From Pseudomonas sp. LS1212 (GTDB lineage Bacteria > Pseudomonadota > Gammaproteobacteria > Pseudomonadales > Pseudomonadaceae), in NCBI RefSeq assembly GCF_024741815.1, contig NZ_CP102951.1:5408001-5472000 (forward strand): 64,000 nucleotides of DNA, written 5' to 3'. A program made the position numbers and the translations under genes. Position 1 is the stretch's first letter; each line of letters opens with the position of its first letter. Shown piece by piece: positions 18,078-27,815 of this stretch. A model generated the notes under the pieces. It was not told where the DNA came from, did no database searches, and was given only the letters and a program-made list of their open reading frames with translations.

Positions 18078-18098
18078 ACCCTGTAGCCACTATAGGGT
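18078..18098. promoter_or_regulatory. CadR operator/promoter
   Basis: Dyad ACCCTGTAGCCACTATAGGGT between cadA and cadR. On the minus strand it follows a -35 box TTGACC, so the regulator sits in an over-long spacer, as in MerR-type promoters; metal-bound CadR would activate cadA by twisting the spacer. Confidence 0.8.
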
Positions 18099-18123
18099 CA
18101 AGCACTCAAGGGAGGGATTTCAG

Positions 18124-18573
18124 ATGAAAATCGGAGAGCTGGCGAAATCGACCGATTGCCAGGTCGAGACCATTCGCTATTACGAGCGGGAAAACCTGCT
18201 GCCGGCGCCAGCGCGCAGCGAAGGCAACTATCGGCTGTACACCCAGGCCCATGTCGAGCGCCTGACCTTCATCCGCAACTGCCGCACCCTGGACATGACC
18301 CTGGAGGAAATCCGCAGCCTGCTGAACCTGCGCGACAGCCCCCTGGACCCGTGCGAAAGCGTCAATGCCCTTATCGACGAGCATATCCTGCACGTCAAGA
18401 CTCGCATCGACGGCCTGCTGGCCTTGCAGGAACAACTGGTGGAATTGCGCCAACGCTGCAACGACCAGACCCATGTCGATCAATGCGCGATCTTGCAGCA
18501 GTTGGAAGTCAACGGCGGAGTGTCGGCGCCGGAAGGCGAACACTCCCATGTGGGGAGGAGCCACGGGCATTGA
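18124..18573 (+). CDS. cadR: MerR-family cadmium-responsive regulator
   Basis: 149 residues. N-terminal helix-turn-helix (MKIGELAKSTDCQVETIRYY), a long dimer helix and a metal-binding region. Cysteines at C77, C112 and C119 fit the CadR metal site, and the C-terminus is histidine-rich (HSHVGRSHGH), a known trait of Pseudomonas CadR. Divergent from cadA over a MerR-type dyad. Strong ribosome site GGGAGGG. Confidence 0.93.
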   Translation: MKIGELAKSTDCQVETIRYYERENLLPAPARSEGNYRLYTQAHVERLTFIRNCRTLDMTLEEIRSLLNLRDSPLDPCESVNALIDEHILHVKTRIDGLLALQEQLVELRQRCNDQTHVDQCAILQQLEVNGGVSAPEGEHSHVGRSHGH

Positions 18574-18593
18574 CCCGTGGCTTGCAGGGGAAG

Positions 18594-19565
18594 TCAGACC
18601 GCCATGGGCGCCGTCATTGGCGCATGGTGCTCGTAGCCTTCGAGGCTGAAGTCGCTTGGCTCGATCAGTTCCAGCCACTCGGGCTGGTAGACGCCGGTCT
18701 TGGCAAACTCTGGAACGCGGTCGGAAATCACCAGCTTCGGCGCAGGCAATGGCTCGCGCTTGAGCTGTTCGTTGAGCATGTCCAAGTGGTTTTCGTAGAC
18801 GTGCGCATCACCAATGAAATAGGTGAACCAGCGCGGCGTGTAGCCGGTCAGGCGGCCGATCAGCGACAGCAGTGCCGCGCCTTCGGTCAGGTTGAACGGC
18901 GTGCCCAGGCCAAGGTCATTGGAGCGGATGTACAAGGTCAGGGAAATTTCCCTGGTCTCGACATTCGGGTGGAACTGGTACAGCAAGTGGCAGGGCGGCA
19001 GGGCCATTTCATCGAGCTGGGCGCAGTTCCAGCCGTGGAACAGGATGCGGCGGCTGCCCGGGTCCTTGATGATGGTGTCGACGCATTGGCGGATCTGGTC
19101 GATGGCCTTGTACAGCACCACGTAGGCCTGGCCGTCTTCTTCACCTTCGGCAATCTGCCGATAGCCCTGGCTGAGTGCCAGTTCGATCGCGGCCTGGTTG
19201 CCGGTGTCGATTTGCTTGTACGCCGGCCATTTGCGCCATTGCACACCGTAGACTTCGCCCAGGTCGTCGGTGCCCTGGCGGAAGGGGTTGGCCAGCCACT
19301 GGGCGTTTTCGTTGGCGTTCTGGTCCCAGACCTTGCAGCCCAATGCGCGGAACTCGGCGGCGCTTTTCACGCCACGCAGAAAACCGACCATCTCGCCGAT
19401 CGCCGACTTGAAGGCCAGTTTGCGCGTAGTGATAGCCGGGAAACCTTCCTGCAAGTCGTAACGCAGCATCGCCCCGGGGAAACTGATAGTCCGCACACCG
19501 GTGCGGTTCTCTTGCAGGGTGCCGTTCTTGATCACATGCGCGACCAGTTCTAGATATTGCTTCAT
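18594..19565 (-). CDS. thyA: Thymidylate synthase
   Basis: 323 residues. Converts dUMP to dTMP with methylene-tetrahydrofolate. The nucleophile cysteine is in MALPPCHLLYQFHP, with DPGSRRILFHGWN before it and the FNLTEGAALL and YIGDAHVYENHL blocks after it. Longer than the 264-residue E. coli enzyme because of an insertion around residues 90-150, which is common in pseudomonads. 48 bases after lgt on the same strand, so probably one operon. Confidence 0.97.
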   Translation of the reverse strand: MKQYLELVAHVIKNGTLQENRTGVRTISFPGAMLRYDLQEGFPAITTRKLAFKSAIGEMVGFLRGVKSAAEFRALGCKVWDQNANENAQWLANPFRQGTDDLGEVYGVQWRKWPAYKQIDTGNQAAIELALSQGYRQIAEGEEDGQAYVVLYKAIDQIRQCVDTIIKDPGSRRILFHGWNCAQLDEMALPPCHLLYQFHPNVETREISLTLYIRSNDLGLGTPFNLTEGAALLSLIGRLTGYTPRWFTYFIGDAHVYENHLDMLNEQLKREPLPAPKLVISDRVPEFAKTGVYQPEWLELIEPSDFSLEGYEHHAPMTAPMAV

Positions 19566-19613
19566 GACTTACCTGTATCGATGAAGGCAGGGGAACAACC
19601 CCTGCCATTCGTA

Positions 19614-20420
19614 TTAGAGCGCAGCGCCTTTGGCCGACGGTGTGCGGTGATAGGCCCACCAGAGCAAGCCCAGGCCACCGAGGATCATTGGCAGGCAGAG
19701 CACCTGGCCCATGGTCAGCCAGCCGAAGGCCAGGTAGCCAAGCTGGGCATCCGGAACTCGCACGAATTCGACGGCGAATCTGAAAATCCCGTAGAACAGC
19801 GCGAACATGCCGGAAATCGCCATGGTTGGCCGCGGCTTGCGCGAGAACAGCCAAAGGATAACGAAAAGCGCGACGCCTTCGAGCGCGAACTGATAAAGCT
19901 GCGACGGATGGCGGGCCAATTGCGCCGGGTCAGTGGGGAAAATCATGGCCCACGGCAGATCGGTCGGCTTGCCCCACAGCTCGGCATTGATGAAGTTGCC
20001 GATGCGCCCGGCGCCCAGGCCGATCGGTACCAGCGGGGCAATGAAGTCCATCAGTTCGAAGAACGACTTGCCGTTGCGCTGGCCGAACCACAAGGTCGCC
20101 AGCATCACGCCGATAAAGCCGCCGTGGAACGACATACCGCCCTTCCAGACTTCGAAGATCAAGGCCGGGTTGGCGAGGTAGGCTTCCAGGTCATAGAACA
20201 GCACATAACCCAGGCGCCCGCCGACAATGACGCCCATGGCAACCCAGAAGACCATGTCGGACAGTTTCTCCCTGGTCCAGGTCGGGTCGAAAACGTGCAG
20301 GCGACGGGAGGCCAGAAACCAGGCACTGCCGATGCCGATCAGGTACATCAGGCCGTACCAATGGATTTTCAGCGGGCCGATAGCCAAGGCCACTGGATCG
20401 ATCTGCGGGTAAGGCAGCAT
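19614..20420 (-). CDS. lgt: Prolipoprotein diacylglyceryl transferase
   Basis: 268 residues, seven membrane helices. Adds diacylglycerol to the lipobox cysteine of prolipoproteins at the inner membrane. Conserved GGMSFHGGFIG and the Lgt signature GRIGNFINAELWG are present. Start preceded by GGAG. The TSUP permease gene ends 13 bases upstream and thyA follows, giving a TSUP-lgt-thyA order as in other pseudomonads. Confidence 0.97.
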   Translation of the reverse strand: MLPYPQIDPVALAIGPLKIHWYGLMYLIGIGSAWFLASRRLHVFDPTWTREKLSDMVFWVAMGVIVGGRLGYVLFYDLEAYLANPALIFEVWKGGMSFHGGFIGVMLATLWFGQRNGKSFFELMDFIAPLVPIGLGAGRIGNFINAELWGKPTDLPWAMIFPTDPAQLARHPSQLYQFALEGVALFVILWLFSRKPRPTMAISGMFALFYGIFRFAVEFVRVPDAQLGYLAFGWLTMGQVLCLPMILGGLGLLWWAYHRTPSAKGAAL

Positions 20421-20433
20421 GATGACTCCTTTG

Positions 20434-21216
20434 TCAGAGCAGGAAACTCAAGCCGACACTGAACAGCAGTGCGGCGAACAGCCGTTTCAGCAACCGCGGC
20501 GACAATCTGTGCGCCAGGCGAGCACCGTAACGGGCGAAAAACATGCTGGTCAGGGCAATCCCCAGCAATGCCGGTAAATAGATGAAGCCAAGGCTGTGCG
20601 CCGGCAACAAGGGGTCATGCCAGCCCAGAACCATGAAACTCAGGGCACTGGCCACCGCAATCGGAAAACCGCAAGCCGACGAGGTTGCTACCGCCTGTTG
20701 CATCGGCAGGCTGCGCCAGGTCAGGAACGGCACGGTCAGCGAACCGCCACCGATCCCGAAAATCGCCGATGCCCAGCCAATGACCGTGCCGGTCAGGGTC
20801 AGGCTTCCCTTGCCAGGCACACCGCGACTGGCCTTGGGCTTGAGGTCCAGGGCCATTTGCAGGGCGATGACCAGGGCAAACACGCCGATGATCTTCTGCA
20901 GGAGCGGCCCCTGGATCGCCGAAGCGGTCTTGGCACCCAAACCTGCGCCGATCAGGATGCCCAGGGTCATCCAGACAAAGATCGGCCACTGCACCGCACG
21001 CTTCGAATGATGTTCGCGAATCGCATTGATCGAGGTGAACACGATGGTTGCCAGGGAGGTTCCGACCGCCAGGTGGGTCAATATCGACGCATCGAACCCC
21101 TGCAGGGTGAAACTGAACACCAGCACCGGCACAATGATTATGCCACCGCCCACGCCAAACAGTCCGGCCAGCACGCCTGCACAAGCGCCCAGCACCAGAT
21201 AGAGCAGAAATTCCAT
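20434..21216 (-). CDS. TSUP-family permease (TauE/SafE)
   Basis: 260 residues, about eight membrane helices with the TSUP repeats: GLFGVGGGIIIVPVL near the N-terminus and a matching IFGIGGGSLTVPFL in the second half. Family members move sulfite, sulfoacetate or other anions; the substrate is not deducible here. Upstream of lgt in the same operon. Confidence 0.88.
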   Translation of the reverse strand: MEFLLYLVLGACAGVLAGLFGVGGGIIIVPVLVFSFTLQGFDASILTHLAVGTSLATIVFTSINAIREHHSKRAVQWPIFVWMTLGILIGAGLGAKTASAIQGPLLQKIIGVFALVIALQMALDLKPKASRGVPGKGSLTLTGTVIGWASAIFGIGGGSLTVPFLTWRSLPMQQAVATSSACGFPIAVASALSFMVLGWHDPLLPAHSLGFIYLPALLGIALTSMFFARYGARLAHRLSPRLLKRLFAALLFSVGLSFLL

Positions 21217-21334
21217 TGTCGCCCCCCAAATCAGTCCGGCATGGTAACGGAAGGCGGGCCTTCGGCTCTACTGGATGCGATGGATACCCGACCGATCTCT
21301 GCGTAGAGTGAGCGGAAAACACAGGGAAGCACCT

Positions 21335-22081
21335 ATGTGTCTAATTGTTTTTGCCTGGCGACCGGGTCATGCCCAGCCGCTGATCGTCGCGGCCAACCGC
21401 GATGAATTCTATGCCCGCCCCAGCCAGCCGCTGGGTCAATGGCAGGATTTTGCAGGCGTGTATGCCGGGCGCGATCTGGAAGCCGGGGGCACCTGGCTGG
21501 GCGTTGGCCCCGGGGGACGGTTTGCGGCGCTGACCAATATCCGCAACCCCGGGCAGCCGCTCGGCCGCCGCTCGCGCGGTGAGCTGGTGGCGCAGTTTCT
21601 GTGCGGGGAATTCTCGGTAGAGCAGTATTTGGCCGAAATAGCCCAACGGTCGGATGAGTACTCTGGGTTTAACCTGCTGGTCGGCAACGCGCAGCAGCTG
21701 GCTTACCTCAACGCTACAGACCCGACGCCACGAATGCTCGGGCATGGGGTTTACGGGCTGGCCAATGCCGGGCTCGATACGCCCTGGCCGAAAGTGCTCA
21801 AGGCCAGGGCTGCGCTAACCGAGCAATTGAACGATCCGCAGCCCGAGGGGTTGCTGGCGCTGCTCAGTGATCCGCAAACGGCACCGTTCGCCGAGCTGCC
21901 CGATACCGGGGTGGGGTTGGCTACCGAAAGCCTGCTGTCGAGTGTGTTTATTGCCAGCCAGAGTTATGGGACGCGTGCCAGTACCGTGCTGATCGTCAAC
22001 GCCGATGGTTCGCGGCGGTTGGTTGAGCGCAGTTTTGGGCCGTATGGCGGGCATTTGGGGGAGGTGGAGCTGGATTTGTAG
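21335..22081 (+). CDS. NRDE/TANGO2-family protein
   Basis: 248 residues opening MCLIVFAWRPG with the diagnostic NRDEFYARP motif near residues 26-34. The second-residue cysteine is conserved in the family and recalls N-terminal nucleophile hydrolases. The biochemical role is not settled; eukaryotic TANGO2 has been connected to haem and lipid handling. Start chosen at the ATG after AGGGAAG; an open frame reaches 21275 but gives a non-family extension. Confidence 0.85.
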   Translation: MCLIVFAWRPGHAQPLIVAANRDEFYARPSQPLGQWQDFAGVYAGRDLEAGGTWLGVGPGGRFAALTNIRNPGQPLGRRSRGELVAQFLCGEFSVEQYLAEIAQRSDEYSGFNLLVGNAQQLAYLNATDPTPRMLGHGVYGLANAGLDTPWPKVLKARAALTEQLNDPQPEGLLALLSDPQTAPFAELPDTGVGLATESLLSSVFIASQSYGTRASTVLIVNADGSRRLVERSFGPYGGHLGEVELDL

Positions 22082-22087
22082 TGATTT

Positions 22088-22170
22088 TGAGGGCCTCATC
22101 GCGGGCAAGCCCGCTCCCACAAGGGCCGCGTAATCTTGTGGGAGCTGGCTTGCCAGCGATGGGCGCGAAG
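22088..22170. repeat. REP doublet
   Basis: GGGCCTCATCGCGGGCAAGC... and facing GGGAGCTGGCTTGCCAGCGATG between the convergent NRDE and ptsP genes. Confidence 0.85.
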
Positions 22171-22181
22171 CGCCCTAATCC

Positions 22182-24461
22182 CTAGAGGGTCTTGGGCGTA
22201 GCCGGATTGATCATCCGCGCCAAGCCGAGGTTCTTCAGCGCCAACTGCAGCGAGCTGTGGATAACTTGCGGGTTGTCGATGGTCATCAGCTGCCCGAGCA
22301 GGTCCCTGGCCTTGCTCATGCTGATCTGGCGCAGCATCCACTTCACCTTCGGCAAGTTGGTGGCGTTCATCGATAGGCTGTCGAAACCCATCGCCATCAA
22401 CAACACAGCCGCCGCCGGGTCGCCGGCCATTTCGCCGCAGATACTCACCGGCTTGCCTTCGGCATGGGCATCCCTGACCACGGTCTGCAAGGCTTGCAGC
22501 ACGGCAGGGTGCATATAGTCATAGAGATCGGCCACCCGCGGGTTGTTGCGGTCCACGGCCAGCAGGTACTGGGTCAGGTCGTTGGAGCCGACCGACAGAA
22601 AGTCGACCTGCCGCGCCAGCTCCTTGGTCTGATAGACCGCTGCCGGAATCTCGACCATGACCCCGACCGGTGGCATCGGTACATCGGTGCCTTCATCGCG
22701 CACTTCGCCCCAGGCCCGGTGAATCAGGTGCAGGGCTTCTTCGAGCTCGTGGATGCCGGAAATCATCGGCAGCAGAATACGCAGGTTGTTCAGGCCTTCG
22801 CTGGCCTTGAGCATGGCCCGGGTCTGCACCAGGAAGATTTCCGGGTGGTCGAGGGTCACGCGAATACCGCGCCACCCCAGGAAAGGGTTGTCTTCCTTGA
22901 TCGGGAAGTAGGACAGCGCCTTGTCACCACCAATGTCCAGGCTGCGCATGGTCACCGGCAGCGGGTGGAAGGCTGCCAGCTGCTCACGGTAGATTGCCAG
23001 TTGCTCCTTCTCGCTGGGGAAGCGCTGGTTGATCATGAACGGGACTTCGGTGCGGTACAGGCCCACCCCTTCGGCGCCGCGCTGCTGGGCACGCGCCACA
23101 TCGGCGAGCAAGCCGGTGTTGACCCACAACGGCATGCGGTGGCCATCCAGGGTGACGCAGGGCAGTTCGCGCAGGGCATCGAGCCCTTGGGCCAACTGGC
23201 GCTCCTCCTCCACGATTTCGGCAAATTGCTTGCTGAGAATATCGCTGGGGTTGGTGTAGACCTCGCCGTGGTAACCATCAACGATCATCTTGATGCCGTC
23301 GACCTTGGAGTACGGCAGATCGACCAGGCCCATCACCGTCGGAATACCCATGGCCCGGGCCAGGATCGCGACGTGGGAGTTGCCCGAGCCCAATACCGAG
23401 ACCAGACCGACCAGCTTGCCTTCCGGCACCTCGCCGAGCATGGCCGGCGTCAGTTCTTCGCTGATCAGAATGGAGTTGTCGGGGTAGACCAGTGTCTGTT
23501 GACGAGCTTCCTGCAGGTAGGCCAGCAGCCGGCGGCCGAGGTCTTTCACGTCCGATGCGCGCTCGCGCAGGTAGGCATCGTCCATCAATTCGAAGCGGTT
23601 GACGTGCTCGGTGACGACCTGGCGCAGGGAGCCCTGGGCCCATTGGCCGGTTTTGATCACCTTGGTCACTTCGCCGCCCAGTGCGGCGTCGTCGAGCATC
23701 ATCAGGTAAACGTCGAACAGCGCCCGTTCTTCAGGCCGCAACTGCGTCGCCAGCTTGGCCGACAGGGTACGCATATCGCTGCGCACGCCTTCGAGGGCAT
23801 TATTGAACAGCTGAAGTTCGGCCTCGATATCAGTGACAGCCTTGTCCGGCACCACATCCAGATCGGCTGGAGGCAACATCACCACGGCCGTACCGACGGC
23901 TGCCCCCGGAGACCCCGGTACCCCGATGAACTTGGCTTCCTGGATGCCCTTGCCCTGACGGCCCAGGCCGCGAATCGAACCCGTCGCCTCGGCATGGGCG
24001 ATAACCCCGGCCAATTGAGCGCTCATGGTCACCAGGAAGGCTTCTTCGCCCTCGTCGAACTGGCGCCGCTCCTTTTGCTGGATGACCAATACGCCGACCA
24101 CGCGCCGGTGGTGAATGATCGGTGCACCGAGAAACGAGGCATAACGCTCTTCGCCGGTTTCGGCGAAGTAGCGGTAACGGGGGTGGTCGGCGGCGTTCTC
24201 GAGGTTGAGGGGTTCTTCGCGAGTTCCCACCAGGCCCACCAGGCCCTCGTTGGGGGCCATGCTGACCTTGCCGATCGAGCGCTTGTTCAAGCCCTCGGTG
24301 GCCATCAGGACAAACCGGTTGGTCTCGGGGTCCAGCAGATAGACCGAGCAGACCTGGCTGCCCATGGCCTCTTTGACGCGCAACACAATGATCCCCAACG
24401 CCGTCTTGAGATCCTTGGCGGAGTTAACTTCCTGGACGATCTTGCGCAGCGTATTGAGCAT
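22182..24461 (-). CDS. ptsP: PEP-protein phosphotransferase of the nitrogen PTS (EI-Ntr)
   Basis: 759 residues. An N-terminal GAF domain (about 1-165) is followed by enzyme I: the phospho-histidine motif GSGNSHVAILARAMGIP near residue 366, then the PEP-binding barrel with VEIPAAVYQTKELARQVDF, SVGSNDLTQY and the active cysteine in SICGEMAGDP. It starts the phosphorelay to NPr and EIIA-Ntr, which links nitrogen and carbon state to many outputs. rppH lies just upstream on the same strand, the usual gene pair. Confidence 0.96.
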   Translation of the reverse strand: MLNTLRKIVQEVNSAKDLKTALGIIVLRVKEAMGSQVCSVYLLDPETNRFVLMATEGLNKRSIGKVSMAPNEGLVGLVGTREEPLNLENAADHPRYRYFAETGEERYASFLGAPIIHHRRVVGVLVIQQKERRQFDEGEEAFLVTMSAQLAGVIAHAEATGSIRGLGRQGKGIQEAKFIGVPGSPGAAVGTAVVMLPPADLDVVPDKAVTDIEAELQLFNNALEGVRSDMRTLSAKLATQLRPEERALFDVYLMMLDDAALGGEVTKVIKTGQWAQGSLRQVVTEHVNRFELMDDAYLRERASDVKDLGRRLLAYLQEARQQTLVYPDNSILISEELTPAMLGEVPEGKLVGLVSVLGSGNSHVAILARAMGIPTVMGLVDLPYSKVDGIKMIVDGYHGEVYTNPSDILSKQFAEIVEEERQLAQGLDALRELPCVTLDGHRMPLWVNTGLLADVARAQQRGAEGVGLYRTEVPFMINQRFPSEKEQLAIYREQLAAFHPLPVTMRSLDIGGDKALSYFPIKEDNPFLGWRGIRVTLDHPEIFLVQTRAMLKASEGLNNLRILLPMISGIHELEEALHLIHRAWGEVRDEGTDVPMPPVGVMVEIPAAVYQTKELARQVDFLSVGSNDLTQYLLAVDRNNPRVADLYDYMHPAVLQALQTVVRDAHAEGKPVSICGEMAGDPAAAVLLMAMGFDSLSMNATNLPKVKWMLRQISMSKARDLLGQLMTIDNPQVIHSSLQLALKNLGLARMINPATPKTL

Positions 24462-24483
24462 GGCTCGGGGTCGAACTCCGTCG

Positions 24484-24963
24484 TCAGTCGCGCGCTAGCA
24501 GGCGCGGGGCAAGCTCTTTGAGAGCGCGGCGGTAAACCTCGCGCTTGAATGTCACCACCTGGCCCAACGGATACCAATAGCTGACCCAGCGCCAGCCATC
24601 GAATTCCGGTTTACCGGTCAAATCCATCCGCACCCGCTGCTCATTGGAAACCAGGCGCAGGAGAAACCATTTCTGTTTCTGGCCGATACACAGCGGTTGG
24701 CTGTGAGTACGGACCAGGCGTTGGGGTAAACGATAACGCAACCAGCCACGGGTGCAGGCAAGAATTTCAACATCTTGCCGCTCCAGGCCAACTTCTTCAT
24801 TCAGCTCGCGGTACAAGGCATCTTCCGGCGTCTCCTGGGGGTTGATACCTCCCTGCGGAAACTGCCAGGCATCCTGATTGATACGACGAGCCCATAGCAC
24901 CTGACCGGCATCATTCGTCAGAATAATCCCGACATTGGGGCGAAAACCATCGGGGTCGATCAC
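24484..24963 (-). CDS. rppH: RNA pyrophosphohydrolase
   Basis: 159 residues. Nudix hydrolase that removes pyrophosphate from 5' ends of mRNAs and so starts decay. Nudix box spans residues 38-60 with G38, E44 and the REL-NEEVGL core. I start at GTG (VIDPDGFRPNVG), which gives the family N-terminus; the frame upstream is open for 28 more codons without a better site. Leads into ptsP after 22 bases. Confidence 0.95.
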   Translation of the reverse strand: MIDPDGFRPNVGIILTNDAGQVLWARRINQDAWQFPQGGINPQETPEDALYRELNEEVGLERQDVEILACTRGWLRYRLPQRLVRTHSQPLCIGQKQKWFLLRLVSNEQRVRMDLTGKPEFDGWRWVSYWYPLGQVVTFKREVYRRALKELAPRLLARD

Positions 24964-25103
24964 GGCGGCAACCTCGCAAACGCATGTCCCCGCATTGTTC
25001 CACAAAGGTCGTGAATGCAGCAACGAGGCTGCATACCTTATGTGCACTGTTGTGAAAAGTCCGTATTCTGTGGGCCTTTTCCAGTTTTTCAGCGAGTAAC
25101 TTC

Positions 25104-25760
25104 ATGCGCCTGGCTTTATTCGATCTCGACAACACGCTGCTTGGCGGCGACAGCGACCACGCCTGGGGCGATTATCTCTGCGCCCGCGGCATTCTCGACG
25201 AGGCTACCTATAAAGCCCGCAACGATGAGTTCTACCAGGATTACCTGGCCGGTAAGCTGAACCTCACCGACTACCTGAACTTCTGCCTGGAAATCCTCGC
25301 CACCACCGACATGGCGCAGCTGGCGCAATGGCACCGTGATTTCATGCGCGACTGCATCGAACCCATCGTGCTGCCCAAGGGCCTCGAGTTGCTGGCCAAA
25401 CACCGGGCAGCAGGCGACAAGCTGGTAATCATCACCGCAACCAACCGCTTCGTCACCGGCCCCATCGCCGAGCGACTGGGCGTGCAGACTTTGCTGGCCA
25501 CCGAGTGCGAAATGCAGGACGGCCGCTACACCGGTCGCAGTACCGATATACCTTGCTTCCGTGAAGGCAAGGTGACGCGACTCAATCGCTGGCTGGAAGA
25601 GAATGGCTTCAGCCTTGAGGACAGCTACTTCTACAGCGACTCGATGAACGACCTGCCGTTGCTGGAACAAGTCACCCATCCAGTGGCCGTGGACCCGGAC
25701 GAGAACCTGCGGGCCGAGGCGGCCAGACGCGGCTGGCCGGTGATCACGCTACGCACGTAA
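25104..25760 (+). CDS. HAD-IB family phosphatase (SerB/histidinol-phosphatase-like)
   Basis: 218 residues. HAD motifs: DLDNTLL with nucleophile D7 and acid D9, VIITATN (motif II), K in REGKVTRL, and YSDSMNDLPLL (motif IV). A helical cap lies between motifs I and II. Divergent from rppH, as with PA0335 in P. aeruginosa, which I recall being reported as a histidinol-phosphate phosphatase; that role is plausible here but not shown by sequence alone. Confidence 0.8.
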   Translation: MRLALFDLDNTLLGGDSDHAWGDYLCARGILDEATYKARNDEFYQDYLAGKLNLTDYLNFCLEILATTDMAQLAQWHRDFMRDCIEPIVLPKGLELLAKHRAAGDKLVIITATNRFVTGPIAERLGVQTLLATECEMQDGRYTGRSTDIPCFREGKVTRLNRWLEENGFSLEDSYFYSDSMNDLPLLEQVTHPVAVDPDENLRAEAARRGWPVITLRT

Positions 25761-25790
25761 CCCCCCACGCTCCCGCGCTCCGTGTGGGGG
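25761..25790. terminator. Possible bidirectional hairpin between convergent genes
   Basis: CCCCCCACGC and CGTGTGGGGG can form a stem with a one-base bulge, between the convergent HAD and DUF2269 genes. It has no T-run, so termination is uncertain. Confidence 0.4.
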
Positions 25791-25802
25791 CGCGGTTCAA
25801 GC

Positions 25803-26237
25803 TCAGACTGGCTTGACCACCATCAACGCCAGAATCCCCAGGAACACCCCCGCCCCCAGCACCGCCAGTATCAAGGCAGTCCTGGGCGTAGTGCCGCCTT
25901 CACCCGCCGCCACGCGCAGCCGATTAAGCCGGCCCAGCAGCAACAGCCAGATAACGCACCCCAGCAGATACAGTAGCGCCGCCCCCAGCAGCCAGGTCTG
26001 GCCCAACGACCAACCCGCCATGTGCACCAGCCACCAACCGCTGATTGGCAGGCTCAGCAGGCCGAGGCCCATCAGCAGCCAGACGAACAGCCAGGGCCGC
26101 TGCAGGTTGCGCGCATAAACCGCGGTATCTCCGCTACGCCGCACCCGCCAGGTCCAGATGGCGACCGCCAGAGCGCTGCCAAACAGCAGCAGCGTTCCCA
26201 CGTGATGCACCAGTTTCAGAGCAGTGAAGGTTTCCAT
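25803..26237 (-). CDS. DUF2269-family membrane protein
   Basis: 144 residues with four hydrophobic helices and little else (METFTALKLVHHVGTLLLFG at the start, VLGAGVFLGILALMVV near the end). The pattern fits DUF2269 small integral membrane proteins. Function unknown. It stands alone on the minus strand between the HAD gene and ilvA. Confidence 0.72.
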   Translation of the reverse strand: METFTALKLVHHVGTLLLFGSALAVAIWTWRVRRSGDTAVYARNLQRPWLFVWLLMGLGLLSLPISGWWLVHMAGWSLGQTWLLGAALLYLLGCVIWLLLLGRLNRLRVAAGEGGTTPRTALILAVLGAGVFLGILALMVVKPV

Positions 26238-26300
26238 TGGGCAAAGTCCGTGTCATTCAATCCATGGGCTTGAGCGTAGCAGCCAACGGCTCGCCAACGC

Positions 26301-27815
26301 TCAACCAAGAAACAACTGATACGCCGGGTTATCGCTTTCATCCCAGTACGGATAACCGATCGCCGCCAAGGCCTCCGGCACCAGGTGGCGCTCATCGGCG
26401 GGGACTTGCAGGCCCGCGACCACGCGGCCATCGGCAGCGCCGTGATTGCGATAGTGGAACATCGAGATATTCCAGCGCCCCCCCAACTTATTGAGGAAGT
26501 TGAACAGCGCCCCCGGACGCTCGGGGAACTCGAAGCGAAACACCACTTCGTCGCTGACCCTCACCGCGTGCCCGCCCACCATGTGGCGGATGTGCAGCTT
26601 GGCCAGTTCATTGTCGGTCAGGTCCAGCACCGGAAATCCCTGCTCGGTCAGACTGCTGAGCAAGGCACTGCGCGGGTCACTCTCGGGATGCGTCTGCACA
26701 CCGACGAAAATGTGCGCTTCGCGGTCCGTGTGATAGCGGTAGTTGAATTCGGTGAGCTGGCGCTTGCCGATGGCTTCGCAGAAGGCCTTGAAGCTGCCGG
26801 CCTTCTCTGGAATGGTCACGGCGATAATCGCCTCGCGACCTTCGCCCAGCTCCGCTCGCTCGGCCACATGCCGCAGACGATCGAAATTCACGTTGGCGCC
26901 CGAGTCGATGGCAACCAGTGTCTGCCCGGCAGCACCGGTCATTTCCACATATTTCTTGATCCCGGCGACGCCCAGGGCTCCCGCAGGTTCGGTGATCGAA
27001 CGGGTGTCGTCGTAGATATCCTTGATCGCCGCGCAGATCTCGTCACTGCTGACGGTGATGACCTCGTCGACGTAATGCTTGCAGATATCGAAGGTGTGCT
27101 GGCCGATCTGGGCCACCGCCACGCCATCGGCGAACAGGCCGACCTGGCCCAGCACCACCCGCTCCCCCGCCGCCATGGCCGCCTGCAGGCAATTGGAATC
27201 ATCGGGCTCGACGCCAATGACCTTGACCTCCGGACGCAGGTATTTCACATAAGCCGCGATACCCGCGATCAAGCCACCGCCGCCGACCGGCACGAAAATC
27301 GCGTCCAGCTGGCCTGGATGTTGACGCAGGATTTCCATGGCCACGGTGCCCTGGCCGGCGATAGTGTCCGGGTCATCGTAGGGGTGGATATAGACGTAGC
27401 CCTTTTCGTCCACCAGTTTGAGCGAGTAGGCCAACGCTTCCGGGAAGGAATCCCCGTGCAGCACGACCTTGCCGCCGCGCGAGCGAACGCCTTCGACTTT
27501 GATTTCCGGCGTGGTCTTGGGCATGACGATGGTCGCCTTGATACCCAGCTCCCTCGCTGCCAGAGCCACGCCCTGGGCATGGTTGCCCGCCGAGGCCGTG
27601 ACCACGCCACGCGCCAGTTCCACCGGGCTCAATTGCGCCATCTTGTTGTACGCGCCGCGAATCTTGAAGGAGAACACCGGCTGCAAGTCTTCACGCTTGA
27701 GCAGGACGTTGTTGTTCAGCCGCTTGGAGAGCTGGCCAGCGGCCTGCAAGGGGGTTTCAACGGCAACGTCGTAAACGCGCGAGGTGAGGATCTTCTTGAC
27801 GTACTGTTCGAGCAT
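26301..27815 (-). CDS. ilvA: Threonine ammonia-lyase, biosynthetic
   Basis: 504 residues. PLP enzyme that deaminates threonine to 2-oxobutyrate, the first step to isoleucine. The cofactor lysine is K51 in FSFKIRGAYNKM; the glycine-rich phosphate loop is VGGGGLIAGIA. Two ACT-like domains in the C-terminal third (about 330-504) give isoleucine feedback control, which distinguishes it from the short catabolic form. Start at MLEQYVKKIL; the longer frame upstream reads as non-family sequence. Divergent from rpiA. Confidence 0.96.
   Translation of the reverse strand: MLEQYVKKILTSRVYDVAVETPLQAAGQLSKRLNNNVLLKREDLQPVFSFKIRGAYNKMAQLSPVELARGVVTASAGNHAQGVALAARELGIKATIVMPKTTPEIKVEGVRSRGGKVVLHGDSFPEALAYSLKLVDEKGYVYIHPYDDPDTIAGQGTVAMEILRQHPGQLDAIFVPVGGGGLIAGIAAYVKYLRPEVKVIGVEPDDSNCLQAAMAAGERVVLGQVGLFADGVAVAQIGQHTFDICKHYVDEVITVSSDEICAAIKDIYDDTRSITEPAGALGVAGIKKYVEMTGAAGQTLVAIDSGANVNFDRLRHVAERAELGEGREAIIAVTIPEKAGSFKAFCEAIGKRQLTEFNYRYHTDREAHIFVGVQTHPESDPRSALLSSLTEQGFPVLDLTDNELAKLHIRHMVGGHAVRVSDEVVFRFEFPERPGALFNFLNKLGGRWNISMFHYRNHGAADGRVVAGLQVPADERHLVPEALAAIGYPYWDESDNPAYQLFLG

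Noticed and set aside
22464..24521. 685-residue ORF antisense to ptsP
   Set aside because: It is the mirror of a high-GC gene's codon bias, with no family-like sequence; ptsP on the other strand is certain.
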